A DNA stretch of 64,000 nt from positions 3,596,001 to 3,660,000 of the forward strand of contig NZ_CP084115.1 of NCBI RefSeq assembly GCF_020217465.1, written 5' to 3'. Below, in pieces: positions 54,299 to 62,849 of the stretch (position 1 is its first letter; each line of letters begins with the position of its first letter). The notes under the pieces are model-generated. The model saw only the letters and a program-made list of their open reading frames with translations. It was not told where the DNA came from and searched no databases. The stretch is from Cobetia amphilecti (GTDB taxonomy: Bacteria; Pseudomonadota; Gammaproteobacteria; Pseudomonadales; Halomonadaceae). The translations under genes were made by a program, and so were the position numbers.

Positions 54299-54882
54299 TG
54301 GCCGACGTCGTCACCGCCAGCACCTATTGCGAGAATGCTCCTCAGCACCCGATTCATGGCCCATATCATGATCATGAATACGGCTTTCCGGTCAGCGATG
54401 ACCGGGTGCTGTTCGAACGCTTCGTGCTGGAGATCAATCAGGCCGGCCTCTCCTGGCTGACGGTACTCAAGAAGCGCGCGGCCTTCCGCGAGGCCTTCGA
54501 GGATTACGATATCGCGCGCATCGCCGCCTACGGGGACGAGGATCGCGCGCGCCTGCTCAGCAATGCCGGCATCATTCGCAACCGGCTCAAGATCAATGCC
54601 GTGATCCACAACGCAGGCGTGGTGATGCAGCTCAAGGACTCCCACGGCAGCTTCAGTGCCTGGCTGGATGCCCACCATCCACAACCGCTGTCAGCCTGGG
54701 TCAAGCTGTTCAAGAAGACCTTCCGCTTCACCGGCCCCGAGATCGTCAACGAGCTGCTGATGAGCTGCGGCTATCTGCCCGGCTGTCATCGTGATGATTG
54801 TCCGGTGCAGGCACGCGTGCTGGATGCCGGCCCGCGTTGGGCCGAGCCGGGCGCCCTGGCGGCGATCCGTGCAGATGACTGA
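54298..54882 (+). CDS. tag: DNA-3-methyladenine glycosylase I
   Basis: Tag excises 3-methyladenine from alkylated DNA. The 194-residue protein has 'YHDHEYGFPVSDDRVLFERFVLE' (from about residue 23), 'NQAGLSWLTVLKKRAAFREAF' with the conserved Gln-Ala-Gly-Leu-Ser-Trp segment, and 'RNRLKINAVIHNA'. Zinc ligands are likely Cys11, His near residue 24, and the C-terminal His/Cys in 'PGCHRDDC'. The N-terminus (TASTYCENAPQHPIHGPYH) differs from E. coli Tag, marking a divergent subgroup. It overlaps the doxX-like gene by one base and lies 4 kb from ada. Confidence 0.9.
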   Translation: MADVVTASTYCENAPQHPIHGPYHDHEYGFPVSDDRVLFERFVLEINQAGLSWLTVLKKRAAFREAFEDYDIARIAAYGDEDRARLLSNAGIIRNRLKINAVIHNAGVVMQLKDSHGSFSAWLDAHHPQPLSAWVKLFKKTFRFTGPEIVNELLMSCGYLPGCHRDDCPVQARVLDAGPRWAEPGALAAIRADD

Positions 54883-54932
54883 CGCCTGCTCCCACGCCTC
54901 CCGCTCTCTTCTTCCTCACAGGTAGCCCACGC

Positions 54933-56048
54933 ATGGACTCCCTTACCCAGATCTGCCTCGGAGCCGTCGTTGGCGGCGCCGTCATGGCGCCGGCCATTCG
55001 CCGCCTGCCCGGCCCGAAACGCGGCGCGGCCATCCGCTATGCGCTGCTCGGCGGCGCGGCGCTCGGCACCCTGCCCGACCTCGACGTGATGATCGACTAC
55101 GGTGACGCGGTCGCCAATTACACCCATCACCGCGGCTTCAGCCATTCCCTGCCGGTATTGGCGCTTTTGGGCATCGCGCTCGGCTGGCTGCTGGCGCGCC
55201 TGCCAAGGCTGGCGAGTCTCGGCCGTGGGCGGCTGATCGCCTACTGCGTGCTGTGCCTGGTCACCCACCCGCTGCTGGACAGCTTTACCACCTACGGCAC
55301 CCAGCTGCTGTGGCCGTGGCCCAGCCGTCCCATCAGTCTGGCCAGCGTCTTCATCATCGACCCGCTCTACACCCTGCCGCTGCTGATCACCGGCCTGTGG
55401 GTGGCGATTCGTGGTCGCGCCGGGCGCCTTCTGACCGCGGGCCTCATGCTCTCGAGCCTCTATCTGGGCTGGGGGCTGGCCGCCAAGAGCTGGGTCGAAC
55501 ATCGCGTGGCGCCGCTGCTGGCCAGCCAGGGCTTCGCCGACGCCCCGCGCATGGTGCAGCCGACTCCCTTCAACAGCCTGCTGTGGCGTGTCAGCGCAAC
55601 CACGCCGCAGGCGGATCACGAATGGATGGTCAGCGTGTTCGACTCCGACGCGCAGCTGGCGTCTCTCGCACGCCGTGATTTTCCGCGCCATCCGACGCTG
55701 GATGTCGAGGTCGCGAAGCTGGAGGACGGCCAGCGTCTGCGCTGGTTCGCGGCGCCCTATCTGCGCGCGAGCCGCGAGCGGACCCCGGAAGGCGAGACGC
55801 TGCTGGCAGTGACCGATACACGCCTGGGCTCACCCGGCTATCACCCCTTCCGCTTTGCCCTCGCACGCCAGAACGCCCAAGGGGAATGGCAAGGGCTCGA
55901 GGACAGCCAGCGCCTGCCCAGCCAGCCTGTCGATCGCGCCGCCCTGCTAAGCCTCTGGCAGGCCGTCCACGACCCGCAGACGCGCATGCAGCCGAATCAG
56001 CGCACCGTCTCTGCCACGCCCTCAAATCCCTCGGCCGAGACAAGATAA
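54933..56048 (+). CDS. YdjM-like membrane-bound metal-dependent hydrolase family protein (DUF457)
   Basis: The 371-residue protein has an N-terminal membrane domain of about five helices with the family motifs 'MDSLTQICLGAVVGGAV' (1-17), 'GTLPDLDVMID' (about 48-58), 'THHRGFSHSLPVL' (about 64-76) and 'THPLLDSFTTYGTQLLWP'. These His/Asp residues likely bind metal. The last 160 residues are a soluble domain of unknown fold. E. coli YdjM is SOS-induced; I saw no LexA box here. AGGTAG precedes the ATG. The exact reaction is unknown. Confidence 0.85.
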   Translation: MDSLTQICLGAVVGGAVMAPAIRRLPGPKRGAAIRYALLGGAALGTLPDLDVMIDYGDAVANYTHHRGFSHSLPVLALLGIALGWLLARLPRLASLGRGRLIAYCVLCLVTHPLLDSFTTYGTQLLWPWPSRPISLASVFIIDPLYTLPLLITGLWVAIRGRAGRLLTAGLMLSSLYLGWGLAAKSWVEHRVAPLLASQGFADAPRMVQPTPFNSLLWRVSATTPQADHEWMVSVFDSDAQLASLARRDFPRHPTLDVEVAKLEDGQRLRWFAAPYLRASRERTPEGETLLAVTDTRLGSPGYHPFRFALARQNAQGEWQGLEDSQRLPSQPVDRAALLSLWQAVHDPQTRMQPNQRTVSATPSNPSAETR

Positions 56049-56070
56049 AGCGCCGCTGATGAAGGCCCGA

Positions 56071-56117
56071 GATACGACAACGCCCGCCATGGTAGCCATG
56101 GCGGGCGTTGTCGTATC
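56071..56117. terminator. Bidirectional terminator, ACAACGCC family
   Basis: Perfect 22-base arms at 56071-56092 and 56096-56117, starting GATACGACAACGCC, enclose a 3-base loop. It stands between the converging YdjM-like gene (+) and oadB (-), and is the longest of the four related hairpins. Confidence 0.85.
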
Positions 56118-56133
56118 AGTGCTGTGGTGACGA

Positions 56134-57453
56134 TCAGCCGAGGTACTTGATCATCACCCCCGCGGCAACCGCCGAGCCGATCACGCCGGCCACGTTCGGC
56201 CCCATGGCATGCATCAGCAGGAAGTTGTGCGGGTTGTACTCGAGCCCGACCTTGTTGGAAACACGTGCCGCCATCGGCACCGCCGAGACACCGGCCGACC
56301 CGATCAGCGGATTGATCGGTGTCTTGGAGACCTTGTTCATCAGCTTGGCCATCAGTACCCCGCAGGCCGTGCCGATACCGAAGGCGACCACGCCGAGGGC
56401 CAGAATGCCCAGCGTCTCCACCGCCAGGAACTTGTCGGCCTGCAGCTTGGAGCCCACCGACAGCCCCAGGAAGATGGTGGTGATGTTGATCAGTGCGTTC
56501 TGGGCGGTATCCGACAGACGCTCCACCACGCCACACTCGCGCATCAGGTTACCGAAGCAGAACATGCCCAGCAGCGGTGCGGCGTCCGGCAGCAGCATCG
56601 CCACCATGATCAACAGCACCAGCGGGAAGAGGATCTTCTCGGTCTTGGACACCGGGCGCAGCTGGGTCATGACCAGGCTGCGTTCCTTGGCGGTGGTCAG
56701 CGCGCGCATGATCGGCGGCTGGATCATCGGCACCAGAGCCATGTAGGAGTAGGACGCCACGGCGATCGCGCCCAGCAGCTCCGGCGCCAGCAGGCTGGCG
56801 ACGTAGATGGAGGTCGGGCCGTCCGCACCGCCGATGATGCCGATGGCCGCCGACTGCTGCAGGCTGAAGTCCATCAGGCCCATCGAGGTCAACGCCACCG
56901 CGCCCAGCAGGGTCGCGAAGATGCCGAACTGCGCCGCCGCACCGAGGAACAGGGTCTTGGGATTGGCCAGCAGCGGGCCGAAGTCCGTCATCGCGCCCAC
57001 GCCCATGAAGATCACCAGCGGCGCGATGCCGGAGGCGATCGCCACGCTGTAGAAGCTGTAGAGCATGCCGTTGGAGAAGCCGCCATCCAGCGCCATGTTG
57101 CTGGCCTGCTGCTTGAGCGCGGCGGGAATCTCGCCATGCAGCGCCTGCTCCACCGCGTGGCGCGCCTCATCCAGCGGCAGGCTGGCGATGTTGACGTTGA
57201 GCAGATTGGCCATCGAAGCCAGCAGCTCCGGCTTGCCGAGATGGGCCGCCTGCTCGGCGGCAGACAGCGCCAGCCCGGCTTCCGGGATGTTGGCCAGAAT
57301 GCCGCCGAAGCCGATCGGCACCAGCAGCAGGGGTTCGAAGTTCTTGCGGATCGCCAGATAAAGCAGGCCAAGGCCGATGACGATCATCGCCAGCTGGCCG
57401 AAGCTCATGTTGTAGAGCCCCGAGCCGTGCCAGAGGTTGAGTATCTTGTCCAT
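56134..57453 (-). CDS. oadB: Oxaloacetate decarboxylase, beta subunit (Na+ pump)
   Basis: OadB is the membrane subunit that decarboxylates carboxybiotin and couples this to Na+ export. The 439-residue protein has about 11 helices. It contains '[16 protein letters not shown]' (about 210-225), whose Asp is the Na+/carboxybiotin site, and '[29 protein letters not shown]' (from about residue 310), ending '[19 protein letters not shown]'. It lies 70 bases after oadA, with a hairpin in the gap, in the order oadG-oadA-oadB. Confidence 0.97.
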   Translation of the reverse strand: MDKILNLWHGSGLYNMSFGQLAMIVIGLGLLYLAIRKNFEPLLLVPIGFGGILANIPEAGLALSAAEQAAHLGKPELLASMANLLNVNIASLPLDEARHAVEQALHGEIPAALKQQASNMALDGGFSNGMLYSFYSVAIASGIAPLVIFMGVGAMTDFGPLLANPKTLFLGAAAQFGIFATLLGAVALTSMGLMDFSLQQSAAIGIIGGADGPTSIYVASLLAPELLGAIAVASYSYMALVPMIQPPIMRALTTAKERSLVMTQLRPVSKTEKILFPLVLLIMVAMLLPDAAPLLGMFCFGNLMRECGVVERLSDTAQNALINITTIFLGLSVGSKLQADKFLAVETLGILALGVVAFGIGTACGVLMAKLMNKVSKTPINPLIGSAGVSAVPMAARVSNKVGLEYNPHNFLLMHAMGPNVAGVIGSAVAAGVMIKYLG

Positions 57454-57484
57454 GTCGTGTCGCCTTGCAGAGGAGCATCACCGA

Positions 57485-57513
57485 CCGGCCCGCCGTGCAT
57501 GACGACGGGCCGG
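57485..57513 (-). other. Hairpin between oadA and oadB
   Basis: CCGGCCCG (57485-57492) pairs with CGGGCCGG (57506-57513). It has no T-run, so it is more likely an mRNA-processing or stability element than a terminator. It could set the OadA:OadB ratio. Confidence 0.45.
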
Positions 57514-57523
57514 ACACACCGGC

Positions 57524-59359
57524 TCAGAGGGTGATCAGAACGTCGCCGACACTGACACTGTCGCCTTCCTTGACCTTCACCGCGGAGACGGTACCGGCCT
57601 GGTGGGCACGGATCTCGGTCTCCATCTTCATCGCCTCGAGGATGATGACCACATCCCCTTCGGCCACGCTGTCACCGACACTGACATTGACCTTGAAGAT
57701 GTTGCCCGCCAGCGGCGCACTCACCGGCTCACCGGAGGCGGCCTGTGCGGCAGGTGCCGCCGCTGCGGCTGCCGGAGCAGGCGCCGCTGGCGCGCTGGCC
57801 TGCACCTGGGTGATGTCTCCGCCTTCGGCGACCTCGACCACATACTGCTTGCCGTTGACGTTCAGGGTGTAGGTCTGCGGACCGCTCGACGCGGTTTGAG
57901 TACTGACGGCCGGCGCTGCGGCGTCCGGCGCACTTGCAGACTTGGACGCCTTGTCATCGACAGCCTGCGGGGCGGGCTCGAAGGCATCCGGGTTGCCACG
58001 ATTGCGCAGGAACTTGAGGCCGATCTGCGGGAACAGCGCGTAGGTCAGCACGTCATCGGTCTCGCGCTCGCCGCCTTCCAGCGTGATGCCCTCTTCACTG
58101 GCCTTGCCCTTGAGCTCCTCACGCAGACGCTCCATCTCCGGCGTCAGGTTGTCGGCCGGGCGGCAGGTGATCGGCTCGCCGCCTTCCAGCACGCGGGACT
58201 GAAGCTCGCTGTCGAAGGGCGCCGGTGCCGCACCATATTCACCCTTGAGCAGCGCCTGCACTTCCTTGGAGATCGACTTGTAGCGCTCACCCATCATCAC
58301 GTTCATCACCGACTGGGTGCCGACGATCTGTGAGGTCGGGGTCACCAGCGGGATATAGCCCAGGTCCTTGCGCACACGCGGAATCTCGGCGAGCACGTCA
58401 TCCAGCTTGTCACCGGCGCCCTGCTCCTTGAGCTGGCTTTCCATGTTGGTGAGCATGCCACCCGGCACCTGCGCGACCAGGATGCGCGAGTCGATACCGC
58501 GCAGGCTGCCTTCGAAAGCCGCGTATTTCTTGCGCACTTCGCGGAAATAGCCGGCGATATCCTCGAGTTTCTCGAGATCGAGCCCGGTATCGCGCTCGGT
58601 TCCCGCCAGCATCGCGACCACGGATTCCGTCGGGCTATGGCCGTAGGTCATCGACATGGAAGAGATGGAGGTGTCGACGTTGTCGATGCCCGCCTCGATG
58701 GCCTTGAGGGCCGTGGCGGTGGAAAGCCCGGTGGTGGCGTGGCACTGCATGTGGATCGGGATCGACAGGCTCGCCTTGAGGCGCGAGACCAGTTCAAAGG
58801 CGGTGTACGGCGTCAGCAGGCCTGCCATGTCCTTGATCGCCAGTGACTGGGCCCCCATGGACTCGATCTTCTGTGCCAGCTCGACCCACATCTCCAGGGT
58901 GTGCACGGGGCTCACGGTGTAGGAGATGGTGCCCTGGGCATGCTTGCCCTGATCCAGTACCGCCTTGAGCGGACGCTCGAGGTTGCGCGGGTCATTCATG
59001 GCATCGAAGACACGGAAGACATCGACACCGCTGGTCGCGGCACGCTTGACGAAGGTATCCACCACATCATCGGCGTAATGACGATAGCCGAGCAGGTTCT
59101 GGGCGCGCAGCAGCATCTGCTGTTGGGTCTTGGGCATCGCTTCCTTCAAGGCACGAATGCGCGCCCAGGGGTCTTCACCCAGGTAGCGAATACAGGCGTC
59201 GAAGGTCGCGCCGCCCCAGCTCTCCAGCGACCAGAAGCCGATGTCGTCCAGCTTGGCGGCGATCGGCAGCATGTCATCGAGGCGCATGCGCGTGGCCAAC
59301 AGTGACTGATGCGCGTCGCGCAGTACCACATCCGTGATGCCCAGCGGTTGCTTGTCCAT
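57524..59359 (-). CDS. oadA: Oxaloacetate decarboxylase, alpha subunit
   Basis: OadA transfers the carboxyl group of oxaloacetate to its biotin. The 611-residue protein has a carboxyltransferase TIM barrel starting '[24 protein letters not shown]' (from about residue 8) with '[21 protein letters not shown]' metal ligands. A conserved carboxylase domain follows, then an Ala/Pro-rich linker (about 525-545), and a C-terminal biotinyl domain with the attachment site '[11 protein letters not shown]' (Lys about residue 575). It precedes oadB and lies 205 bases after oadG. AGGGATC precedes the ATG. Confidence 0.97.
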   Translation of the reverse strand: MDKQPLGITDVVLRDAHQSLLATRMRLDDMLPIAAKLDDIGFWSLESWGGATFDACIRYLGEDPWARIRALKEAMPKTQQQMLLRAQNLLGYRHYADDVVDTFVKRAATSGVDVFRVFDAMNDPRNLERPLKAVLDQGKHAQGTISYTVSPVHTLEMWVELAQKIESMGAQSLAIKDMAGLLTPYTAFELVSRLKASLSIPIHMQCHATTGLSTATALKAIEAGIDNVDTSISSMSMTYGHSPTESVVAMLAGTERDTGLDLEKLEDIAGYFREVRKKYAAFEGSLRGIDSRILVAQVPGGMLTNMESQLKEQGAGDKLDDVLAEIPRVRKDLGYIPLVTPTSQIVGTQSVMNVMMGERYKSISKEVQALLKGEYGAAPAPFDSELQSRVLEGGEPITCRPADNLTPEMERLREELKGKASEEGITLEGGERETDDVLTYALFPQIGLKFLRNRGNPDAFEPAPQAVDDKASKSASAPDAAAPAVSTQTASSGPQTYTLNVNGKQYVVEVAEGGDITQVQASAPAAPAPAAAAAAPAAQAASGEPVSAPLAGNIFKVNVSVGDSVAEGDVVIILEAMKMETEIRAHQAGTVSAVKVKEGDSVSVGDVLITL

Positions 59360-59564
59360 GAGTGATCCCTTGTTCTTTATATTGTGGATATCGAGTTCTG
59401 CGCGCGCTGCAGGCAGCCTGTTGCGTCGGCCTGCAACACAGAATATTGCACTCGGGGGGAGGTCTACCCACCGTACTGCTCGTGATAGAATCGCCGCCTG
59501 CTATTCTCGGCAGTGGTCAGACGCTCGGCAGAGCCCAGACGCTATAGGCGAAGCTGCGAAAGCG
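59360..59564 (-). other. oadG-oadA intergenic region with hairpin
   Basis: This 205-base spacer is wide for an oad operon. It contains a stem TGCAGGC (59408-59414)/GCCTGCA (59429-59435) and an AT-rich stretch next to the oadA ribosome site, so attenuation or a second promoter is possible. No gene is seen. Confidence 0.4.
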
Positions 59565-59831
59565 TCAGTGCTTGTGCTGGTCCTGCCGGAAGCGGTGAAT
59601 CGCCGCGGCCATGACGGCCGTCAGTTCGCTGTCGTCCTCTGCCGCAGGAGCCGGGGCAGCCGGTCCCCGCGCAGCACCTGGCGCAGCGGGCACTGGTGCA
59701 GGCGCGAAGCGATCCACCAGCCTGGCCATCGCCATCATGGCGACCACCAGCAGACTTAGAAACACGAACACGAACCCCATCCCGAACACCATCAGGTTCA
59801 AGCCTTCACCGAGCAGATCATTCTCTTGCAT
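59565..59831 (-). CDS. oadG: Oxaloacetate decarboxylase, gamma subunit
   Basis: OadG is the small subunit that holds the complex together and helps protonate the released CO2 through bound zinc. The 88-residue protein has one N-terminal transmembrane helix ('LNLMVFGMGFVFVFLSLLVVAMM', about 11-33), a Pro/Ala-rich linker and a C-terminal 'VMAAAIHRFRQDQHKH' whose His residues may bind zinc. GAGGAC precedes the ATG. It is first in oadGAB. Confidence 0.93.
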   Translation of the reverse strand: MQENDLLGEGLNLMVFGMGFVFVFLSLLVVAMMAMARLVDRFAPAPVPAAPGAARGPAAPAPAAEDDSELTAVMAAAIHRFRQDQHKH

Positions 59832-60027
59832 GCCAGTGTCCTCGAGTCTTTCTCGTTATCGAGCCGCACTACGGCGCAGCGCCTGCGCTGAACGCCAATG
59901 TCTTCGGTCACGCCGGACACGGCACGACGGATAGGCTCCGCCGCCGATAGCCTCTGTCGGTATGCCCATGCAGCTGCATTCAATGCTTGTTGGTCGCTCT
60001 AAAGTGCCTGATTCCACGGCAATTGCA

Positions 60028-61164
60028 ATGACACCATCGTTGACCCCACAGGCCCTCGCGCGGGCCGGCCGCATCGGCATCGCGCCGATGGAAGGCGTGA
60101 TAGATGACATCACGCGCGAATGTCTCACCGGCCTTGGCGGCTACGACTGGTGCGTGACGGAATTCGTGCGCGTGACCCACGTCAAGTTACCGCCGCGCGT
60201 CTTCAAGCGCATCTGTCCGGAGCTGCTCGACGCCTCCCCGACACAGACGACCCGTACACGACACGGGACCCCGGTCGCCCTGCAGCTGCTGGGAGCCGAC
60301 CCCGAGGCACTGGGCATCAATGCCCGCGTCGCCGCGCGTCTGGGTGCGCCAAGCGTCGATATCAATTTCGGCTGCCCAGCCAAGACCGTCAACCGACATG
60401 ATGGTGGCGCGGCACTGCTACGCTCGCCGGAACGCGTCTTCCGCGCGGTGGAAGGCGTGCGCAAGGCACTCGAGGGGACGGGCGTACCGGTCACCGCCAA
60501 GATTCGTCTCGGCTTCAATGATCGGCGCCTGGCGCTGGCCTGCGCTCAGGCGGCAGAGGCAGGCGGTGCGACCCAGCTGGTGGTGCATGGGCGAACCAAA
60601 CAGGAAGGCTATCGCCCACCGGCGCACTGGGAATGGATCGGCAAGATCACCTCCGAGCTCTCCATTCCGGTGGTCGCCAATGGCGATATCTGGGATATGC
60701 ACTGCTACTGGCGGGCGCGCTCCCTGTCCGGCTGTCGCGATGTCATGCTGGGGCGGGCCGCCCTGGCCGACCCCTTCCTGGCGGCGCGCATCAAGCATTG
60801 GCAAGCGACCGGCGAGCTGCTGCCCGAGACGGACTGGACACAGCGTGCGCAGGTGCTGCTCTCCCATGCTGAGCGCTGCGCCCACCTCCCCGACAAGGTG
60901 ATGGTGCCGCTGCTCAAGCAGTGGATGAACATGATGCGCCAGAGCGGCAACGCGGAAGCCGAAAGCCGTTTCCAGGCCATCAAGCGCCACAAGGGGCGCG
61001 CCGAGTTCTTCACCGGCCTGGTGGCCGGCACTGCGCTGGAGCTGGCGCCAAGCCTTCTGACGTCGGTGACTCGCATGCCGGAACCGACTCAGACATCGGA
61101 ATCGCCTCAGGCATCAGAATCGCCCCAGGCATCGGAAACGGAAGCCGCGACCACCCCGGCCTGA
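60028..61164 (+). CDS. dusC: tRNA-dihydrouridine(16) synthase DusC
   Basis: DusC reduces U16 in tRNA D-loops using FMN and NADPH. The 378-residue protein begins with 'IGIAPMEGVIDDITRECLT' and has the catalytic Cys in 'INFGCPAKTVNRHDGGAALL' (about residue 103). 'VHGRTKQEGYRPPAHWEWIG' with the FMN phosphate site and 'PVVANGDIWD' follow. The DusC-specific 'LPDKVMVPLLKQWMNMM' helix lies in the C-terminal half. The last 30 residues contain an imperfect repeat of SPQASE. Several in-frame ATGs exist (59962, 59986, 60028); 60028 is the one nearest the family start. Confidence 0.9.
   Translation: MTPSLTPQALARAGRIGIAPMEGVIDDITRECLTGLGGYDWCVTEFVRVTHVKLPPRVFKRICPELLDASPTQTTRTRHGTPVALQLLGADPEALGINARVAARLGAPSVDINFGCPAKTVNRHDGGAALLRSPERVFRAVEGVRKALEGTGVPVTAKIRLGFNDRRLALACAQAAEAGGATQLVVHGRTKQEGYRPPAHWEWIGKITSELSIPVVANGDIWDMHCYWRARSLSGCRDVMLGRAALADPFLAARIKHWQATGELLPETDWTQRAQVLLSHAERCAHLPDKVMVPLLKQWMNMMRQSGNAEAESRFQAIKRHKGRAEFFTGLVAGTALELAPSLLTSVTRMPEPTQTSESPQASESPQASETEAATTPA
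61090..61138 (+). repeat. 18-base repeat inside the 3' end of dusC
   Basis: A near-exact 18-base unit (core GAATCGCC[TC]CAGGCATC) is repeated from about 61098 to 61138, giving the peptide repeat ESPQAS. It looks like the intergenic short repeats but lies in frame. Confidence 0.65.
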
Positions 61165-61223
61165 GCCTGAACCTGAACATCAGCACCGACCAACACCCGA
61201 TCCGTTCGCTGCCCCGATCAGTG

Positions 61224-61260
61224 AACCAAAAAAAGGGCGCCCCTCGCGAAAAGGGCGCCC
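61224..61260 (-). terminator. Second terminator downstream of the tRNA operon
   Basis: GGGCGCCC (61235-61242) pairs with GGGCGCCC (61253-61260). On the minus strand a run of seven T residues follows. It would stop transcripts that pass the first terminator and protect dusC. Confidence 0.65.
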
Positions 61261-61437
61261 TGGCGATCGTCCGCCCGAAGGCGTGACATCACAGTCAAGG
61301 AAAGCGGTAGAACACTCAGGTCATCAGCAATGTGGGGATCGGGGCCGTGCAGGCGGCGATCACTCGGCGCTGATCTTGCCTCATAGCCTGGCTCAATAGC
61401 CTGGCTTCTTTCATTGCCTGACTTTTCTTCAGACGAA

Positions 61438-61468
61438 GAAAAACCCGCTTCAGTGAAGCGGGTTTTTC
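61438..61468. terminator. Terminator of the tRNA operon
   Basis: GAAAAACCCGCTTC (61438-61451) pairs perfectly with GAAGCGGGTTTTTC (61455-61468) around a 3-base loop, immediately after the last tRNA-Arg on the minus strand. Confidence 0.88.
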
Positions 61469-61471
61469 AAT

Positions 61472-61548
61472 TGGCGCGCCCTGGAGGATTCGAACCTCCG
61501 ACCGCCTGATTCGTAGTCAGGTACTCTATCCAGCTGAGCTAAGGGCGC
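61472..61548 (-). tRNA. tRNA-Arg (anticodon ACG), copy 2
   Basis: The 77-base minus-strand sequence folds as a cloverleaf. Acceptor GCGCCCT/AGGGCGC, D-arm with TTAGCTCAGCTGGATAGAG, anticodon loop CTACGAA (anticodon ACG, read as ICG after deamination), T-arm GGAGGTTCGAATCCTCC, discriminator G and encoded CCA. It decodes CGU/CGC/CGA. It is identical in sequence to the copy at 61645-61721. Confidence 0.97.
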
Positions 61549-61644
61549 ATAAACCTTGAAATCTGTGGCCTGAGCATTTCAAATGACTTCAGGACTTTAT
61601 CGTGCGAGTACTGCGTCTTTCCAACTTCATGTCTTGCGTTGCAG

Positions 61645-61721
61645 TGGCGCGCCCTGGAGGATTCGAACCTCCGACCGCCTGATTCGTAGTCAGGTACTCT
61701 ATCCAGCTGAGCTAAGGGCGC
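61645..61721 (-). tRNA. tRNA-Arg (anticodon ACG), copy 1
   Basis: This 77-base minus-strand tRNA has the same sequence as the gene at 61472-61548, with encoded CCA. It lies between that copy and tRNA-Ser, so the three form one transcript. Arrays of tRNA-Arg(ACG) after tRNA-Ser(GCU) downstream of csrA also occur in E. coli (serV-argVYZQ). Confidence 0.97.
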
Positions 61722-61743
61722 ATCTTACTGCATTTGTACCTAA

Positions 61744-61836
61744 TGGCGGAGAGAGAGGGATTCGAACCCTCGATAGGGCTATAAACCCTATACTCCCTTA
61801 GCAGGGGAGCGCCTTCAGCCACTCGGCCACCTCTCC
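61744..61836 (-). tRNA. tRNA-Ser (anticodon GCU)
   Basis: This 93-base class II tRNA on the minus strand has acceptor GGAGAGG, an anticodon stem-loop CTCCC-CTGCTAA-GGGAG with anticodon GCT, a long variable arm (TATAGGG...CCCTATC), a T-arm with GTTCGAATC, and CCA encoded. It decodes AGU/AGC. It is first in the tRNA operon, preceded by a good promoter at 61883-61855. Confidence 0.97.
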
Positions 61837-61854
61837 TCATCAGGTACGGCGCAT

Positions 61855-61883
61855 ATCTTACTCATTTGATTGGGCTTTGTCCA
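61855..61883 (-). promoter_or_regulatory. Promoter of the tRNA-Ser-Arg-Arg operon
   Basis: On the minus strand TGGACA (61883-61878), 17 bases, TAAGAT (61860-61855). The discriminator that follows is GC-rich (ATGCGCC), a mark of stable-RNA promoters under stringent control. The start point is about 10 bases before the mature tRNA-Ser. Confidence 0.7.
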
Positions 61884-62222
61884 GCCCCTGTGTCGATTTT
61901 TTGGCTTCGATGCTGAACATCTCATCACCACTCGACAACAGGCTCGAGGCTGCGCGCCCCCAAGCAATCTCCCCGCATGAACCAGAACATGACGATGGCT
62001 AGCCTGTCGTCGCGTCTCGTTCGAGGGAGCGGGCATATTACCGAACCAGAATCGGCTTGTCTCCCCCTTTTTGAGAAAAAAGCCAAATTTTTCCCTTACG
62101 GAACACAGACTTGAACAAGCCACCCTCTCATCACCCCGCATGAGCCGCTGCTCATGGAGGTAAGTACGCCGTTGTTCATGAGCTAGGCGGACCGCCCTCG
62201 CCTGCGCCAGGCCCACACACGC

Positions 62223-62255
62223 GAACGCCAGCCATGGGGACAATGGCTGGCGTTC
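62223..62255 (-). terminator. Hairpin downstream of csrA
   Basis: GAACGCCAGCCAT (62223-62235) pairs perfectly with ATGGCTGGCGTTC (62243-62255). On the minus strand no clear T-run follows, so termination strength is uncertain. Confidence 0.6.
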
Positions 62256-62299
62256 ATCGGGTCGTGCAGGGTCGTGCGACGTGCAGGCGCAGCATGCCG

Positions 62300-62491
62300 T
62301 CAGGCGATGGCGTCGCCATTGTCTTCTTTCTCACGCTGGATGCGCTGATAGATCTCTTCTCGATGGACGGCAACGTCCTTGGGCGCGTTCACACCGATAC
62401 GCACCTGATTACCTTTCACTCCGAGAACGGTGACAGTGATGTCGTCTCCGATCATCAGAGTTTCACCCACTCTACGGGTCAGGATGAGCAT
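62300..62491 (-). CDS. csrA: Carbon storage regulator CsrA (RsmA-type RNA-binding protein)
   Basis: CsrA binds GGA loops in mRNA leaders and controls translation and stability, affecting motility, biofilm and central metabolism. The 63-residue protein opens '[25 protein letters not shown]' (from residue 1), with the essential Leu4 and Arg7. The second RNA-binding patch '[22 protein letters not shown]' carries the conserved Val and Arg44. AAGGAG precedes the ATG. Note that rsmA at 13.8 kb is the unrelated rRNA methyltransferase. It lies between lysC and the tRNA operon, as in pseudomonads. Confidence 0.98.
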   Translation of the reverse strand: MLILTRRVGETLMIGDDITVTVLGVKGNQVRIGVNAPKDVAVHREEIYQRIQREKEDNGDAIA

Positions 62492-62594
62492 GACTGATCT
62501 CCTTGTCAGAAATTCAAAACAGCTGGGACTTCAACGGGATGTGGAGGCGGCGATCGACCGGGACAAGTCGACCACCCTGATGCATGAAGCTCGA

Positions 62595-62624
62595 ATTATG
62601 CGCTATGCATGCTCCGACGGCCAA
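62595..62624 (-). promoter_or_regulatory. Candidate csrA promoter
   Basis: On the minus strand TTGGCC (62624-62619), 18 bases, CATAAT (62600-62595). It would give a leader of about 95 bases before the csrA start. Confidence 0.45.
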
Positions 62625-62664
62625 TGCCATACCTTCATCACACCCGATAGACACGTTGAATGAA

Positions 62665-62720
62665 AGCGCCCGATGCACAGACTGACATTCAGAAGAATGA
62701 CAGAAAATGCATCGGGCGCT
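62665..62720 (-). terminator. lysC terminator
   Basis: AGCGCCCGATGCA (62665-62677) pairs perfectly with TGCATCGGGCGCT (62708-62720) over a 30-base loop. On the minus strand TTTCATTC follows. Confidence 0.65.
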
Positions 62721-62849
62721 ATCGACTTCACGTGCCGCACGTCTGCCAGACCAATATCCGCGGCCTGGGCACCGACGCTTCACGACTTGGGCAAGTCATT
62801 GATTGTCGGTGTCTTTACGACTTCCTTGCTGCACGCTCCGTGGTGAGAC

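Larger units (their letters stand above)
61165..61471. other. Gap between dusC and the tRNA genes
   Basis: No gene is seen. It carries two terminators (61231-61260 and 61438-61468) and a degenerate repeat ATAGCCTGGCT at 61383-61393, 61396-61406 and, imperfectly, 61413-61423. Confidence 0.6.
61837..62299. other. Gap between tRNA-Ser and csrA
   Basis: There is no gene in these 463 bases. It contains the tRNA promoter at 61855-61883, an AT-rich run near 62065-62100, and the csrA-distal hairpin at 62223-62255. Confidence 0.6.
62492..62849. other. Gap between csrA and lysC
   Basis: Apart from the csrA promoter (62595-62624) and the lysC terminator (62665-62720) I see nothing. No small protein in this stretch is convincing. 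Confidence 0.6.
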
